NCBI GenBank assembly: GCA_014905825.1
Contig: JACGCN010000018.1
Location: forward strand, 682,001-746,000
Direction: 5' to 3'
Source of the DNA: Lyophyllum atratum
Taxonomy: Eukaryota > Basidiomycota > Agaricomycetes > Agaricales > Lyophyllaceae
Length of the DNA: 64,000 nucleotides
Part shown: positions 47,932 through 60,305 of the stretch, piece by piece
Numbering within the stretch: position 1 is the first letter of the stretch
Layout of the letters: each line of letters opens with the position of its first letter
Translations under genes and position numbers: made by a program
Notes under the pieces: model-generated
Seen by the model: the letters and a program-made list of their open reading frames with translations, nothing else
Database searches by the model: none
Told to the model about the DNA's origin: nothing

Positions 47932-48561
47932 ATGGCCAGTTGGTAAGTACGCGTTTGTTTCTCATTGGCGTACTGATATGCACATGGGGTTACCAGGATT
48001 GACATTTTCGCCCTCATCGCAGTACGTTGGACTGATTCTGGACCTATGTATCGCAACTTAGGCGTGAATTTGCATTCTAGACTTTGTCTGTCGTTGGAGG
48101 TGTCATCTATGGGGTTATCTACGTCTCGAACCAGATCTCCAAGGGTGTAGCGAGTACTAAGGAGAAGTGCGTGAACATAATCTTGCATGCGCGTATCCTA
48201 CTGACTTGTATCTACAAATAGCCTGAAGAGCAAGGGCCTCACGATATCGCAGAAGGGCGTGTCCGTAAAAACATCAAAACGCTTCGACAGAGCAGACTAT
48301 GTAGACGCTACGCAACGGTGTGCATTCCTTCTCTGCTCCCGCCGCCCGGACTCTGACCCTCCCTTAAGTGGCTTTGTAAAGGCCTTGGGCGCCTCCACGT
48401 ACGGCAGTTCAGACAACGTCTCGACCGTTCAGTCACCTGGCAAGATGAATCGACAGGAATCGTCGACGAGCGTCAAAAGTAGCACGAGCGGCGAAGAAAA
48501 GAAGAAAATGAGCAGTATGTTTCGGCGAAACAACAATTCCGGCTCCAAGGAGAAGATCTAG
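47932..48561 (+). CDS. Small single-pass membrane protein
   Basis: The specific function is not recognised. Model: join(47932..47942,47997..48021,48081..48166,48222..48317,48369..48561), 136 aa, all phases consistent. The protein begins MASWIDIFALIATLSVVGGV and continues IYGVIYVSN, one hydrophobic segment of about 25 residues right at the N-terminus. It then has a basic, Lys/Ser/Thr-rich tail (ISKGVASTKENLKSKG...), and a conserved-looking RFDRADYVDATQRGFVKALG. The C-terminus is Ser/Lys-rich and probably disordered, ending GSKEKI. The topology suggests a tail facing the cytosol. I believe relatives exist across mushrooms without a name. Confidence 0.75.
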
Positions 48562-49457
48562 TTGCCCGCCGATTGTATATTACCGACCTCCAACGGTCAA
48601 CCTGCCTGTGGACGTTGTGGCTGGGACACAGCGTGACCTTTCGATGAAAAGGGCTTCCACCGGTCCGTTATACGTTTTCCATGGACTACTCGCTATACTA
48701 TGAGGCACAAACACGCTTGCCCCACCCTGCGTCTGGCTGTATTTATTCAATATACGATGTATGTAGGATTTTATTGGAGAGAGTAGCAAGGGCCGAGGAT
48801 GCGTTTTGCATGATCGATAGGACTGTATGAACAGTTACAGTTCCCAGTGGTGCCATTGATGTTTGAATGAACTTGACTTGATGTTTTTGACTATCGCGAG
48901 CACTGTTCCCGTTCTTCTCACACGCGAGTATGTGTTAAACAAAAAAGAAGTGCTACACGCGATATGAGCGACGATTGTAGTAGGAACAGCTTCATTCTCT
49001 CCGATAGGTAGAAAGAGAAAGTGGCTTGACTGTAAAATAGTTTCGTAGGCATTTCATAACAATACACAGATGAGAAGGAAGACTACACTATAATACGGCT
49101 TGTCTGTCTTTCTTCAATCTCCTTCACTTTCATCCAAGTCCCAAGCGCGGAGGTTGTCGACGTCAAACACATCCCTCACACCTTCTCCCGTCAGGGCGCT
49201 GCACTCGACATATGAGCAAGCATATGAGACAGCACCGATCTTGAAGCTTGCAGTCCGACGTGAACAGCCATGAACTTTATCACAATATGCTGAATGCTCA
49301 TGAAAGCAGTCAAGAATATCTATATACAGTGGGTATGTAAATCAAAGCAGATGCTACAGAACGGGTTTCTCGTGGGCGTCATGTCAGTATCATAAATCGT
49401 GCTATATGGGTGGTGGGGAAAATACAGAATAAATAACCAGAGAGGGGTCGTCGTCAG
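48562..49457. other. Intergenic, no gene seen
   Basis: Convergent 3' flanks of the small membrane protein gene and the LCHN-like gene. AT-rich with several TATA-like stretches, but no coding region, RNA gene or repeat recognised. Confidence 0.45.
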
Positions 49458-51694
49458 CTAGTATCCAAACAGTGCCCCCAGTAGATCTTTCCAGCCGCGC
49501 CTCACCACCATCTTCGTACCTCCCGCATATTCCTGCGCCAGCCATTCCAGGTACCTAGCATCGAATCCACTCAGCGGACCCAGCTCAAATGCCAGGATGT
49601 CCTTGGGGGCGAGGTACACCGTCATCGTGCAGGCGTCACACACGTTCTGCTTAGGTATGAACGACTCGAGAACCGAGAGCTGGAAGGAGGTGTGCGCGTG
49701 AAAAGTTTGTAGGAGAGACAGTGTCGTAAGCAGTTGTGCATCCCGCCGCTCTGCGGTGTTGTCCTCTTCTTCCTCCGGCCCAGGCTCGCCCCCATCAACG
49801 GCAGTAGAAGTCGACACCTTACGCGCCTTGCCAAGGCCCAATGAGGAGGCGGTGCCAACAACAGTCACGCGCCCACTCGACCACGACATCCCACTCGACC
49901 GGCGCATCGCACGCGTCGTAGGCGTCGGCGGGGCCGCATTCAAAGACTGCTGTCTCTGATGACCAAACACTGTAGGGCTGCCACTCCCACTCCCGCTCCC
50001 GCTCGCCACTGGCCGCCCCTCAATCCCATTACCCAGGCTGCGCATGTACGAACTCCCGCCCATGCTTAGGTCATCATCACCCTCCAGCCGCACCTTGCCC
50101 CAATTCTCCGCGCCGCCCGCAGTAGAGTACGACGCCGCAGAGTTCCCACGCCACGAGCCCATCCAGAGGCCTGCGCAGACGACACACACGTCCTCGTAAA
50201 CGCGCCACGCATCCGTCCAGGTTGTGACGAACTTTGACTTGAGGCCAGAGTCCCCTGCGGAAGCGGGACCGCAACAGCCGTGGTGTGTGGCATGGTCGGA
50301 GTCGAGTTGCAGGATGCGCTCGAGCTCATTCCACTGAATTCAACAAGTATTAGAAGGAGGAAGAGAGGAATCTAGGTACGACTTACCAGTTTGACGTCGC
50401 TCCAGGCGAAGCGGATTGAGGATAGGCGGTGTGTAGGGCCCCTCGAGTTCCCTGGCTGGGGTGCGATGGGTTTCGAGGAGTAGAATGTAGGCCGAGTGGC
50501 TTTATTGGGCGTCGACGTCGTCAAGTCAATTAGTAGGTCATAACATGACGGTTTTTCGAGGAATATCGCATCCGTCGTACCTAACAGCGCAGGAATCATT
50601 AGCTATTGCCATAAATAGACGGTACAAACGTACAAGCGATCCACCCTCGGCCGGAAAGCCCTTCAGAACGCATCCGGTCCATATCACTCAGTGTGACCAT
50701 TCCAAGCACGGTGATAGGCTCCCTACACCTGCCCTTGAGTCTTCCGATGCTTGTTAACGACGACCGCTCTCCTTCTTCCGATGGGATATGTTGTGCCTCA
50801 TAGCACATATCGGCAGCTACCTGACAGAGTATACATGCAGCCTCGACAGGTGGGAGTGTATATATGAGTATCCGTTGACGTCCCAAAACATGTTTGTACA
50901 GTGTTAATGAAGAAGGGCCAAGGATTCGAAGGAGATGCGGGAGGTGTAATGTTGGGTTAGCGGTTGGGGGCTCTGTCTCGATCTGCGTCGGGTTGGTCGA
51001 TATCCAATCGTAACGAGGGTGTATATAGAGACTTACCTCGCTTAGCTCGTGGCTCCACCCACTCCAATCACCCAGCCCACCAAGATTTACTCTCTTCACC
51101 TTGCGCTCCTCGAAGAACTCCCGTGCCGGTTCCCACTGGCTCTCGGTTGGCTGTAATAGACCCGAGTTTTCACACTGAGCATAAATTCTTGTTATTAGGT
51201 TCTTCAAGTCGGACGTATGTCGCCACGGACGCGGTCTCCGAGATTTAGCCAGTAGTATACCGAGGGAGGAGAGACGGAAGCCCCGATGACCTTGTTCCAC
51301 GGTCTTGCGCCGCCGGTAAACGCACACACCGTGCTGCCCGTCCTTTGTAAAGTATCTGAAGATGTGGATTGGAAAAAATGTGGGTCTGAGCATGAAGCGA
51401 CCTACACAACGTCTCGCTCCACGAGATGTAGACCGCTGGGAAGTGCGCTGAACTCGAGATTGTCGAGGTTTAGGTCTGTCTTGGAGAATGAGCAGCTACA
51501 AATCTCAACATTCAAGTTACACACCATCACTGGCTTTCAACGACCAGTCTACGAGGTTCCCTTGGGTTGGGTGAAATGAGGCATGGAATATTGCAACTGC
51601 GGAGCCTCGTGTTAGCTGGACCCGAGTCGATCGTCTTCAAGAGCCACGCACCTATGTCTTGAGGATATTTCCCCTTCGATTCTGCAGCAGACAT
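49458..51694 (-). CDS. LCHN/DENND11-like protein (DENN-related)
   Basis: Relative of human LCHN (DENND11) and fungal DUF2347/DUF4484 proteins, which have a DENN-like fold and are thought to act in Rab GTPase regulation or membrane traffic. The seven-exon minus-strand model is 51652..51694, 51525..51596, 51406..51475, 51037..51355, 50634..50982, 50387..50580 and 49458..50333, giving 640 aa with every phase consistent. Blocks: the N-terminal VAIFHASFHPTQGNLVDWSL and LEFSALPSGLHLVERDVVYF, then HRGFRLSSLGILLA, and the DENN-like core LTLYKHVLGRQRILIYTLPP with VEAACILCQVAADMC. The C-terminal exon has a Ser/Gly-rich loop (GSGSGSGSP), an acidic stretch and a folded end FIPKQNVCDACTMTVYLAPK. The start is 155 bp from the divergent prefoldin gene. 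Confidence 0.8.
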
Positions 51695-51849
51695 GCAGCT
51701 GCCTGCCAGTGCAGTTGCAGGAAATTTATACAAGAAGTGATCGGGACTCGGTGTCGCTCGGTGAATCTGGTGGTGTAATCGAAACTACGGTGGTCACACA
51801 GTCTTGAAGTGATCGTCACGTCACAAATTCCCATATCTCATCCACATCC

Positions 51850-52464
51850 ATGTCCCAAGGCCAAACGATCAGCGTAAACGACTTGGATGTCTCCCAGCTC
51901 GCCGATGTGCGCAAGCAGCTGGAGGAGGTAAGCAACGACCCCGCTGCTATCTCAGTGCCGGGATTGACTGAGTGAATATCAGGAATTGAATCACCTCACA
52001 AACTCCTTTGCGCAACTGAAGCAGGCCCAGGCCAAGTTCAAGGCCTGCATAGAGAATGTCGGAGAAGTGAAACCACAAAATGCTGGTATGTAGTAGTCAG
52101 CCCTCGGCCTCTCGAATGATCTCAACTTCCTCTCAGGTAAAACTATCCTTGTGCCCTTGACGAACTCATTATACGTCCCTGGAAAACTCTCCGATCCCGA
52201 GCATGTTATAGTCGATATCGGAACTGGCTACTTCGTCGAGAAGGTGCGCCTCGCCCAGCGAATGATTTTATGCATGTAGAGATCTAATAGCGAGTTGCTC
52301 AGACGCGTGCCCAAGCCTCGAAGCACTACGCAGACAAGGTGGAGTACATCCGAACGAACCTCGAAACGCTGGAGGATACGATACAGAAGAAGAGAGACAA
52401 TATGAATTACCTGACGAACATGTTACAAGCGAAGTTACAGGCACAGACACAAACGAAGAGCTAA
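51850..52464 (+). CDS. GIM5: Prefoldin subunit 5
   Basis: Alpha-class subunit of the hexameric prefoldin (GimC) chaperone that hands actin and tubulin to the TRiC/CCT chaperonin. Model: join(51850..51927,51983..52085,52137..52243,52303..52464), 149 aa, all phases consistent and the length typical. The N-terminal coiled-coil helix is [20 protein letters not shown] with [11 protein letters not shown]. The central beta hairpins hold [16 protein letters not shown] and [13 protein letters not shown], a family hallmark. The C-terminal helix is [20 protein letters not shown]. Confidence 0.93.
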
Positions 52465-52683
52465 ATTTTGACGCGTTGATTGATATTCATGCCCTGCCTG
52501 TCTCGAAGTTCCCCCAGTCGTGAGAGCGACCCACCATGGTGAAGGCGCTTTCTCGGTCAATGAGCGGTAGGATGACCCCGACGGAGCGCAATTCAAGACA
52601 TTGATGCAAATCGCGACTTCATATACTATTACAACAAGCTATTGGTACATATTTTAGGTCTCAACAACAAGAAGCCACTATTC

Positions 52684-54382
52684 TTACGAGGCCCACTCAT
52701 CGACACGGCTAGTTTTGGGGCAGCCGGGGCTTGGAGGCGACGAGAATTGGGTCTCTACAAATACCTTCTCCACGCCGCCCTTGCGCTTGTCAAAAGCCTG
52801 GTAAAGCTTCGCCATATCTTCCAAGGGCACGCGGTGCGTGATGATACTGAAAGAACAATCAGGAGCAGTAACATACGATGTTGAGAAATGACGAACAATG
52901 TAGGATCAAACTTTCCAGGAATGATATATTCGTTCAGGAGTTCTTTCCAATACATATGGACGGGGGCTTGACCGTTTCCAATGAGGCTGTATATCATGGT
53001 GAGCTATCGTATCCATAAAACAAGACTTGCGTCGACTTACCGAATACCCTTCTCCATCAGCGCGCCAATGTTGACACCGTTGGCATATCCAGCATACGCG
53101 GCAATGATTCCAGCCCTGCCCATTTTCCTGGTCGCGATAAGCATCTCGTTGATCGTCTCCGGAACGTCAGTCTCCATCATTAGGGCCTTCTGAACCTTGT
53201 GAGTGACAGACTTGGGCTCATGGAAACTTCCTACAAAGACGTTAATCAATGATCCGTCTACCTGAGCAAATGTAACAACAACTCGGATGGACTCACCAGC
53301 ATCGATAGCAACATCCAGGCCTCTTGGGACGAGCTCGTAGATCCGCTTGGTGACGTCCGAGTACTCCTTGAAGTCGATGACCTCGACCCCGGACTTTTCC
53401 CTGGCGAAGGCAAGCCTCTCCGGGATCGTGTCGATTCCGATCACCCTGGATGCGCCCTTCAACTTGGCCCAGCGTGCAACGCATTGTCCAATCGGACCAA
53501 GACCCTAAGCACCACACATCGTGAGTCGACTATGCGTTTTGAGTCCTGACTGGACATACCCAAACGCCGACAACGTCACCTTTCTGGACGCCCGTGTCGA
53601 CAACGGCATGGTAGCTCGTTGGCAAGATATCAGAAAGGTAGACGACCTTCTCATCCGGGACGCCGTCGGGAATGGGTAGGAGGTTGACCTGGCCTTTGGG
53701 CACGCGCACGTACTCCGCCTGGCCGCCAGGGAAGCCGCCAGTGAAGTGAGAGTACCCGAAAAACCCTCCGTCGGACTGGCCATACATGTATTGCTGGAGA
53801 CTGAGTACGAGGAGAGGAGGGTCAACCAATGAGCAGGCAAGGTGAAAAGGGAAGCTAACGATGAGTTGTTGGTCCTGTCGCAGAAGGATGAGAGTTTTTG
53901 CTTGCAGTAATCGCATTCACCGCAGGCGATCTGGAAGGAGGCGACGACGCGTTGGCCGACCTTAAGGTTCGTCACGTTCTTCCCGACCTTGTCGACTATA
54001 CCCATGAACTAGAACGTTACTTCCGTCGGTCTAGATTCGAACGAAGGCCGGGCAAAAGATACTTTACCTCGTGACCCAGGATATCGCCCTTCTGCATTGT
54101 CATGATCTCACCGTGATACCTAGAACGACGTAAGTATGATGTCACGCACCCCGGTGCAACGCAGGTGAATGCTCACAGGTGGAGATCCGAGCCGCAGATG
54201 GTTGTACCCGTCACTTTGACGATGACATCTTCGTCCTCAGTGATGTCGGGGGCGGGAACGTCAACGACGCGTACGTCGCGAGAGCCGAACCACACCAAGG
54301 CCTTCATGGTCTTGCCGTCTGGGGCGTGCTTGTATTCAGGCTGAGTCACCGTCGGCACGGTGCCCATGTACTGCGTGGACAT
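52684..54382 (-). CDS. Zinc-dependent alcohol/formaldehyde dehydrogenase
   Basis: Medium-chain NAD(P)-dependent dehydrogenase, closest in motif to glutathione-independent formaldehyde dehydrogenase or threonine-dehydrogenase-like enzymes. The eight-exon minus-strand model is 54177..54382, 54068..54119, 53860..54008, 53560..53800, 53297..53504, 53041..53230, 52897..52986 and 52684..52846, giving 432 aa, phases consistent. Catalytic-zinc residues are in [13 protein letters not shown] and GDILGHEFMG. Structural-zinc cysteines are in [20 protein letters not shown], with the longer spacing of the formaldehyde-dehydrogenase group. [20 protein letters not shown] and [20 protein letters not shown] form the start of the Rossmann fold, then [14 protein letters not shown]. 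The N-terminus of about 25 residues is not a clear targeting signal. Confidence 0.88.
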
Positions 54383-55550
54383 TAGCGCACACGTTAAGAA
54401 CTGCTATACTGGAAAGTGGCGTACATTTTGGGCGGCATTAGCTACTGCTTGCATTGTAGTAGGAGTGGTGATTTATGGTACTGTTATGGCGTTGTACGGG
54501 TTGGTGGAGGGAAAAATACGGCGGGTGAGACACTCCGAAGTGCATTTATATTGCCCGGAATGGAGTTTGACGGACTAGAAGATTCTTCTTGGGTGAGTGA
54601 TGATACCATGACGCACATATTATGTTTCACCGTGGCGCACTTTGATTTTATTCTTGTTCTCCATTTAGTCGCTGCTGTAGGGAGTCCTATGTGTGCCATT
54701 AATAGAGCTCTCGAAGTCTTCGCTGTAAATAACCAGGACAGAATCAGAATCTGTCAATGACCGCGTGGGCCTTGCGTTCCATCCCTGTCGACTTAGACGC
54801 TTGCAATGACGGTTTGGGCAACGCTACCACGACAGTCACTCGGAATCTCGGATGCTATTGGTTCACATCATCGAGGCAAGGCCATCCATGGTGTTCCAAG
54901 ATGGTGTCAAATATGCCCAATCCCACCGCCTTCAGTGCCTTACTCGACATTGGTATGTATATCGGTCACTGGTAGATTCACAGGCTTGACGGTGTTGTTC
55001 GCCAGAGTCGCAGGGCGACGGATGACATCGTGGGCCAGAGACATCGGGGTTGTCTGCCGTGTACATAGGACAATTGTACACATCGATCGTGATCGTGACG
55101 GTTCAAGTCGATGCTGTTCTCATCTTGTCTTTTGACGCAAGGAGGACTGTAAAATCTTTCTGGCGCCCCGATGAACACTTGGAATAAGTAGATAGGACGC
55201 AATTCGGCAAGAACATATTTTTGCTGGATTCAGAGCTGGAATTCAGCTCTCCTCGTAATGTGGGCCCCTTTGTCATGGGAATACCAACCAAAATTATCAT
55301 TTGCTCTGATCGCAGAACCTGGTTTTCATCGCAAAGATTAACAGACGATACGGTGGAGTTCAATGCGACTCACTGGAAAGAAGACTAAAAGAATGGTCCT
55401 TAGGTCATCAGCGTTACAGATCGATGTGATGTGTATATCGATGGAAAGTATTGACCAAAGGATCTGCTTCAAGCCACCATCTAAAGATGCGACCTTGCAA
55501 AAGCTCCCTTCCGTAGACGAGCAGACGCAGACCAAGCTCTGCTTTGTCGG
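54383..55550. other. Intergenic, no gene seen
   Basis: 1.17 kb between the start of the dehydrogenase gene and the 3' end of TRM112. Short ORFs on both strands have no recognisable features. Confidence 0.4.
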
Positions 55551-56089
55551 TCAGCCAATCTCGTGTTCAGCCAGTAGCTAGATAAAGAGGGTCAGCACAT
55601 GCGATTAAAATGCGGTTCAGAATTTGATTGACCATGTTGGGAATGCCATTCAGGACAGGGTAATCGTGTTTACAATTTGGGCAGGTCATTATCCCTTCCT
55701 CTACATGAATCTAGCAGTGGAATTCTTAAGTCGCAGCGCATCCCAGGTTTCCAGAATGAGAGTCCAACCTCGAGTAGAACGTGATGCAAATTCTTCAAAA
55801 AGTCGTCATCGAGCATCTCAGGTAGCTCTAGTGGTAGTGAAGTATCGCCAAGCTACACGATCCATTCAGCTTCACGTCTCACTAGTGGGATTATAATGGT
55901 ACGGACCTGCCTGGCAGCGTCAACCAGGGCTTTCCATTCAATTTTTGGCATAAAACCCCTCAAAAAATCAGGGTTAAATTCAGCCTCGCGTAATTCGATC
56001 TGCACGTCTCGGAATTCCAGAGGAAAATTATTGGAGTTGCATCCTTTTACATGGCAGGCCAATAGATTGTGCGTAATCAGGCGGACCAT
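55551..56089 (-). CDS. TRM112: Multifunctional methyltransferase activator Trm112
   Basis: Small zinc-binding partner that activates several methyltransferases acting on tRNA (Trm9, Trm11), on release factor eRF1 (Mtq2) and on 18S rRNA (Bud23). Model: complement(join(55551..55577,55633..55710,55769..55852,55907..56089)), 123 aa, phases consistent. The hallmark start is MVRLITHNLLACHVKGCN, then NFPLEFRDVQIELREAEFNP and FLRGFMPKIEWKALVDAARQ. The central part is LPLELPEMLDDDFLKNLHHV. The zinc-finger and C-terminal segment is MTCPNCKHDYPVLNGIPNML, ending LLAEHEIG. The upstream ORF in the same frame has no better ATG. Confidence 0.95.
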
Positions 56090-56205
56090 GGCGGTGACGG
56101 AGGGAAGGAGATGAATAGAGATGAGGTCGTTATCAAAAAGTTGGCGACAAGGCTGTTGCCAAATAAATCCCTCGCATATTTTTCTGTTTCGAACGTCGAG
56201 CAACG
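56090..56205. promoter_or_regulatory. Bidirectional promoter, TRM112/RRP45
   Basis: Only 116 bp separate the divergent start codons of TRM112 (-) and RRP45 (+), both of RNA and ribosome metabolism. The interval must hold both core promoters and leaders. No clear TATA box is seen, as is common for such genes. Confidence 0.6.
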
Positions 56206-57270
56206 ATGAGGCCACCTTCTCCCTCGATCCCCGAGAAGGAGTTTCTTTTCACCAGTTTGAAGGAGTCTTTGCGACTCGATGGACGTCTGCCGCTGGAAAT
56301 CCGTACGCCGATACTGACCTTCGGTGCTGAACTAGGATGGGTCGAGTGTTCACTGGGTAAAACGCGGTGAGTTCTTCCAACCATCTTTACATTCTTCTCA
56401 TATGACTGCCCCCTCGCAGCGTAATTGCTCAAGTTGAAGGGAGAATGGTCAAGCCCCAGCCAGAGCGGCCCTTTGAGGGAATTATCACGATACACTCTGA
56501 GATATCACCCATGGCCTCGAGCGAGTACGAACCTGGTCGGTAGGTATGTGGTAGAGATCATAGGGTTCCTTGCCATATTGACCTAATCTCAGACCGTCGG
56601 ACGAAGAAGTGACGATCACACGAATGCTTGACAAGGTGCTGAAGCGAAGCGATGCGGTGGATAAAGAATCGTTGTGCATTTTGGCCGGCCAACGCGTAAG
56701 TGCACGCGTCGTGACCAGGCTTCCAGCTGCTGATATGTACGATTAGGTGTGGCATCTCCGTCTTACATTACATTTCTTGTCGGATGCTGGAAATATGCTC
56801 GATTGCGCCTGTCTCGCGGGAATGGTTGCCCTAAAACACTTTCGACGGCCTGACGTTGAAGTTGTCGGTGACGAGGTCACAGTTGTGCGTCCTCCTCTCG
56901 GTTCTAGTCGGTTTCCCATTTGCTAATGCCTTAACCATTCCAGCACGAACCCACCGAGAGAGCACCTATTCCTCTCGCGATACATCACACGCCGTTCTGT
57001 TTTACATTCGCCTTTTTCCCCGATCCCTCCATCCCTCCCGTCATTGATCCGACGCAACTCGAGCAGCGGTTGAGCGCGGGACTACTTTCGATCGCCCTGA
57101 ATGCACAGAGGGAACTTTGTGTCCTACAAAAACTGGGTGGGGTTCCGCTAGACACGGACGAAGTTCTCAAAATCGTCAACGTTGCGGTCCAAAAAGCGAA
57201 GGAGCTGAATGCCACTGTTGACGCGAGGTTGAGAGAAGACTGGGCGGGCAGGAAGGTAGAAGTTACGTAG
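56206..57270 (+). CDS. RRP45: Exosome complex subunit Rrp45
   Basis: RNase PH-fold subunit of the nine-subunit exosome ring, which works in 3'-5' RNA processing and decay. Model: join(56206..56366,56420..56539,56593..56695,56747..56884,56944..57270), 282 aa, phases consistent and the length close to yeast. The start MRPPSPSIPEKEFLFTSLKE leads into LRLDGRLPLEIRTPILTFGA, the family hallmark. VIAQVEGRMVKPQPERPFEG, ILAGQRVWHLRLTLHFLSDA and GNMLDCACLAGMVALKHFRR follow. The C-terminal block is QRELCVLQKLGGVPLDTDEV with VNVAVQKAKELNATVDARLR. The catalytic phosphorolytic residues are absent, as in all eukaryotic ring subunits. Confidence 0.93.
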
Positions 57271-57528
57271 CCGTAGCGGTGCTGTAGCCATACAGCAAGT
57301 TATAATATCATTAAATAATGTAATCAAGAGCACAAGATCAAGGAACGTGTGCTGAAACCCAGAATCTAGCTCTAAGTGACAGTGAGATTAAATACAATAG
57401 TCTTCGTTAGAAATTAGAGGATATATGGTAAGGATTGACGGGAAGTTCGTTGAAGGACTGTGGATCTCAAGTGGGGGAGATAGTCGGGAATCAGAGGAGC
57501 AGAGAGGGACGAGGCAGGAGCTGGCCAA

Positions 57529-58650
57529 CTACGTGTACCTCAACCGTTTGTGGCATCGCGGGGAATCCTCAGGCGCGTCGACAGTCTTAAGGATCTGACA
57601 AGTCCCCGAGGTGATATGCTGGACAACCGACTCTATCCTAGTAAAGCCCTTTCCGCAGAGGCCGCAGCGCGCGCGGTCATTCGCTTGGTGGTTCCTGATG
57701 TGCGAGCCCATCTGGCCAGACAGGACAATCTTATCGCAGCCAGGAAAGATGCATCTGGCGGGTGTCTTCTTTTGGACCGAGTGTACGTCGACGAGGTGCT
57801 GATGGATGGTGGTGAGATCGCCACCTACTGTCTTGCGGCATCGGCTGCAGGGGAAAGGGTCAACCTTTTTGTCGGACGAATGGGCCGGAATGACGCGGAT
57901 AAAGTCAGCCAGGGCTGGGTAATCGTCGATCGTTTCCTCGAGGGAACTCGCTTTCCTTTTGGTCGGAGTGCTGAAGGAATCATATCCTAGGCAAGGCACA
58001 TGAACAACTGTAGAGTTTGGTGGGGCAAGTGACGGAGAAGACGACTTGTTCCTAGTCAAATATGACTGGGGAGACAAGGAAGGCGGTACGATGGTACTCC
58101 AAGTAGGGACGCCAGGGGGACCTTGTACACGGATCTTTGAAGGGGTACGAGTGCATGAAGTCGCTGTGTTTCGTTCGAACTTTGACCAAAACGCCTCGTA
58201 ACTTGGGGCAGACGACCACTGCTGAGAACTGGATATAAAGAACAGGTATATATAACTGCAACGATAAAGATTAAGGAGGACAAGGGGGGCTTACGGTATT
58301 TGCGTCAGGTGCCAATAAGGGTTTTCACGGTGATCAGATACTTGGAGGCCTCTGGCAGTGTCAAAAGACGGAATAGCAGAAGGCCCAGCCTCTGCATTTG
58401 ACAACACAACCTGAACACTATAAAGGGCGAATAAGCAAGGGCCGACGACTTATCAAGAGGGCAAGATAAATACATACACGGCCTCCAAAACCAGTGGATG
58501 GACGTCAGACCCGAGGCATCCATTATGGACAGTAGACCTACGACTCCCGTCAGACCAGGATGCTTAACGATAAACTTTTGTAACCACTCACAAAACATCC
58601 TGCAAGCTCAGAGGACTTGCTCCGGGCTGGGCGTTCATAAGATGGGACAT
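57529..58650 (-). CDS. C2H2 zinc-finger protein
   Basis: Probable DNA-binding regulator. The last exon (57529..58228) is secure. It carries PFPCSRCRKTVGGDLTTIHQ with HLVDVH, then CIFPGCDKIV with HIRNH (C-x4-C-x12-H-x3-H), then CGLCGKGFTRIESVVQHI (third finger, ending in Cys). Further upstream there is an in-phase exon 58295..58410 (PSFDTARGLQVSDHRENPYW) and a plausible first exon at 58592..58650 starting MSHLMNAQPGASPLSLQDVL. The exon between these two could not be placed without a phase conflict, so the N-terminal third is approximate. The middle is Ser/Pro-rich with FWSKFERNTATSCTRTPSKI. Confidence 0.65.
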
Positions 58651-60305
58651 AGATATTAACGTTACAGATGGGGATTAAACGAGAAGTTTTTAAGAAATAG
58701 GGATGGAGTAAAGATGTGGGGGAACAAAGCGTTGAATATCCCAGGCATTTATAGGTCGAAGTTTGCTCTGGCCAGGAAGCCAGGTGGCATACGGGCAACC
58801 TTTGGCCAGTCTAAAGATCTGTTATTTGACGAAAGACTTTAGCGGTCGGCAAGAAAATACTGACTCTAGCCACAAAGAACTATGTTAGCCATCCATGTCT
58901 AAGCGGACTGGGCCACTAGCGACATTATGTCCGGGGCAGACAATGACCGCTTTAGTGGGAGTCTATTCCCGTAATTTTACCATATAAGGGAAGGCCCCAA
59001 GGCGGTGGCCCATGCCTCGATCACCATGTGAAGAAACTCAGGGAGTGGCTAATGAGGTCAGTGTAGCGACAACATAGGTTGCGCTGAAAGCAGAATTGGG
59101 ACGTCGAAGATTGCATCAGGTGCAATAAGCCTCCCCTCATCACGGATGGCGTTCTGTAAAATCAGGTAACAGTCCAGCTCCCGCCTCGAGTCAACGTAGT
59201 GTATGGACCCTCAAGGTTGGATTTATGCAATCTGTAAGAACGGTGTCTCAAGCTAAAATATCCTGTAACAACTCGTGTATTCAGCATAAAAAGGACGACG
59301 GAAGAATATGCACTGAAAGTCACTCAAGGCTTGGTGTCGGAAACGCATGTCGCAGACCTCGTTCTTTAACCTCAGCTTTTCACGCATTCCTTAGCTCTTT
59401 CCTCCAAGCATGATTGCCTATGACTCCAAGAACGGTCGCGACTTAAATACCTACCATGGAGCGCTGGACCAGTCCGTCAGATTGAAGTCGGCCGTAGCAA
59501 AACATCCATTCAGGAAGAGGGCACCCGGCAGGCTTCTAGAGAGTGTCGAGCATAACGCCACTAAACGGAGCCGCATAGAAGCTCGAGGTGAGAGATGCGG
59601 CGCATGTTGCAGGGTGGGACGTCAGAAGCCCGTGTTCTTCAACGATTATTGGTAGATAGCACCTTTCTTTATGCCTCTATCTTCTCGTACAAGGCCTGTT
59701 GCGGATCGCTTCTGGGTCAGAGAAATGCCATGCACGTCCAAGAATCTATATAAGAAATGGAAGTGATTTTTCCCCACGGTAGATAAACGTCAAATTCACG
59801 TGACCTAAGTGAGCATTCTGATTGGCTGTGGGGAGGCGCACCGCCTCTGTGAGACATGGTTTATTTGCAGGTGTTTGTTTCACGCAAGCTCGTTGGGCAT
59901 TGTGGATAATCAATATTTTGGAATGGATAACTCCCCCTTACCTAGGATATACGCCCAGATCGAGTGAATTATCAAGTCTGCTCGGGGCCTTCGCCTTGTT
60001 TTTTGGATATTCGCGTGTAAACCCGCGAATTTAACATGAAAAACATGATCAAGATTTTTTTCAAAGAGAAAGAAAGCGAAGCCCCCCGAGAGGAAGGCAG
60101 GAAAGATGTACTGGTATGTTCAGTAGGCCTGACATATTTTTGAGGAAAGAGTAAGATTGTATTTAGTTTTGACGCGCGAAAATCTAATTAAGAGATTACG
60201 TAACACGCGTTTCGGACGCGTCGAGGTGAAAAAAAGTGCATCGTAGTCCACCTACCCCGCGCATACACTACCATATCACATTGATACCCTACCCTAATAC
60301 CTTTA
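58651..60305. other. Intergenic, one weak small ORF
   Basis: 1.65 kb with no strong gene. The only candidate is the short ORF listed at 59410-59655. The stretch 60000-60300 is AT- and purine-rich and precedes the transposase-like ORF. Confidence 0.4.
59410..59655 (+). CDS. Possible small basic protein
   Basis: 81 codons from an ATG preceded by a pyrimidine-rich leader and a CATAAAAAG box about 120 bp upstream. The product is basic with HPFRKRAPGRLLE and two Cys (CGACC). No known domain or hydrophobic segment is seen. It could equally be a chance ORF. Confidence 0.25.
   Translation: MIAYDSKNGRDLNTYHGALDQSVRLKSAVAKHPFRKRAPGRLLESVEHNATKRSRIEARGERCGACCRVGRQKPVFFNDYW

Noticed and set aside
54383..55550. 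Small ORFs such as 55363-55581
   Set aside because: No recognisable features, and partly antisense to the last TRM112 exon.
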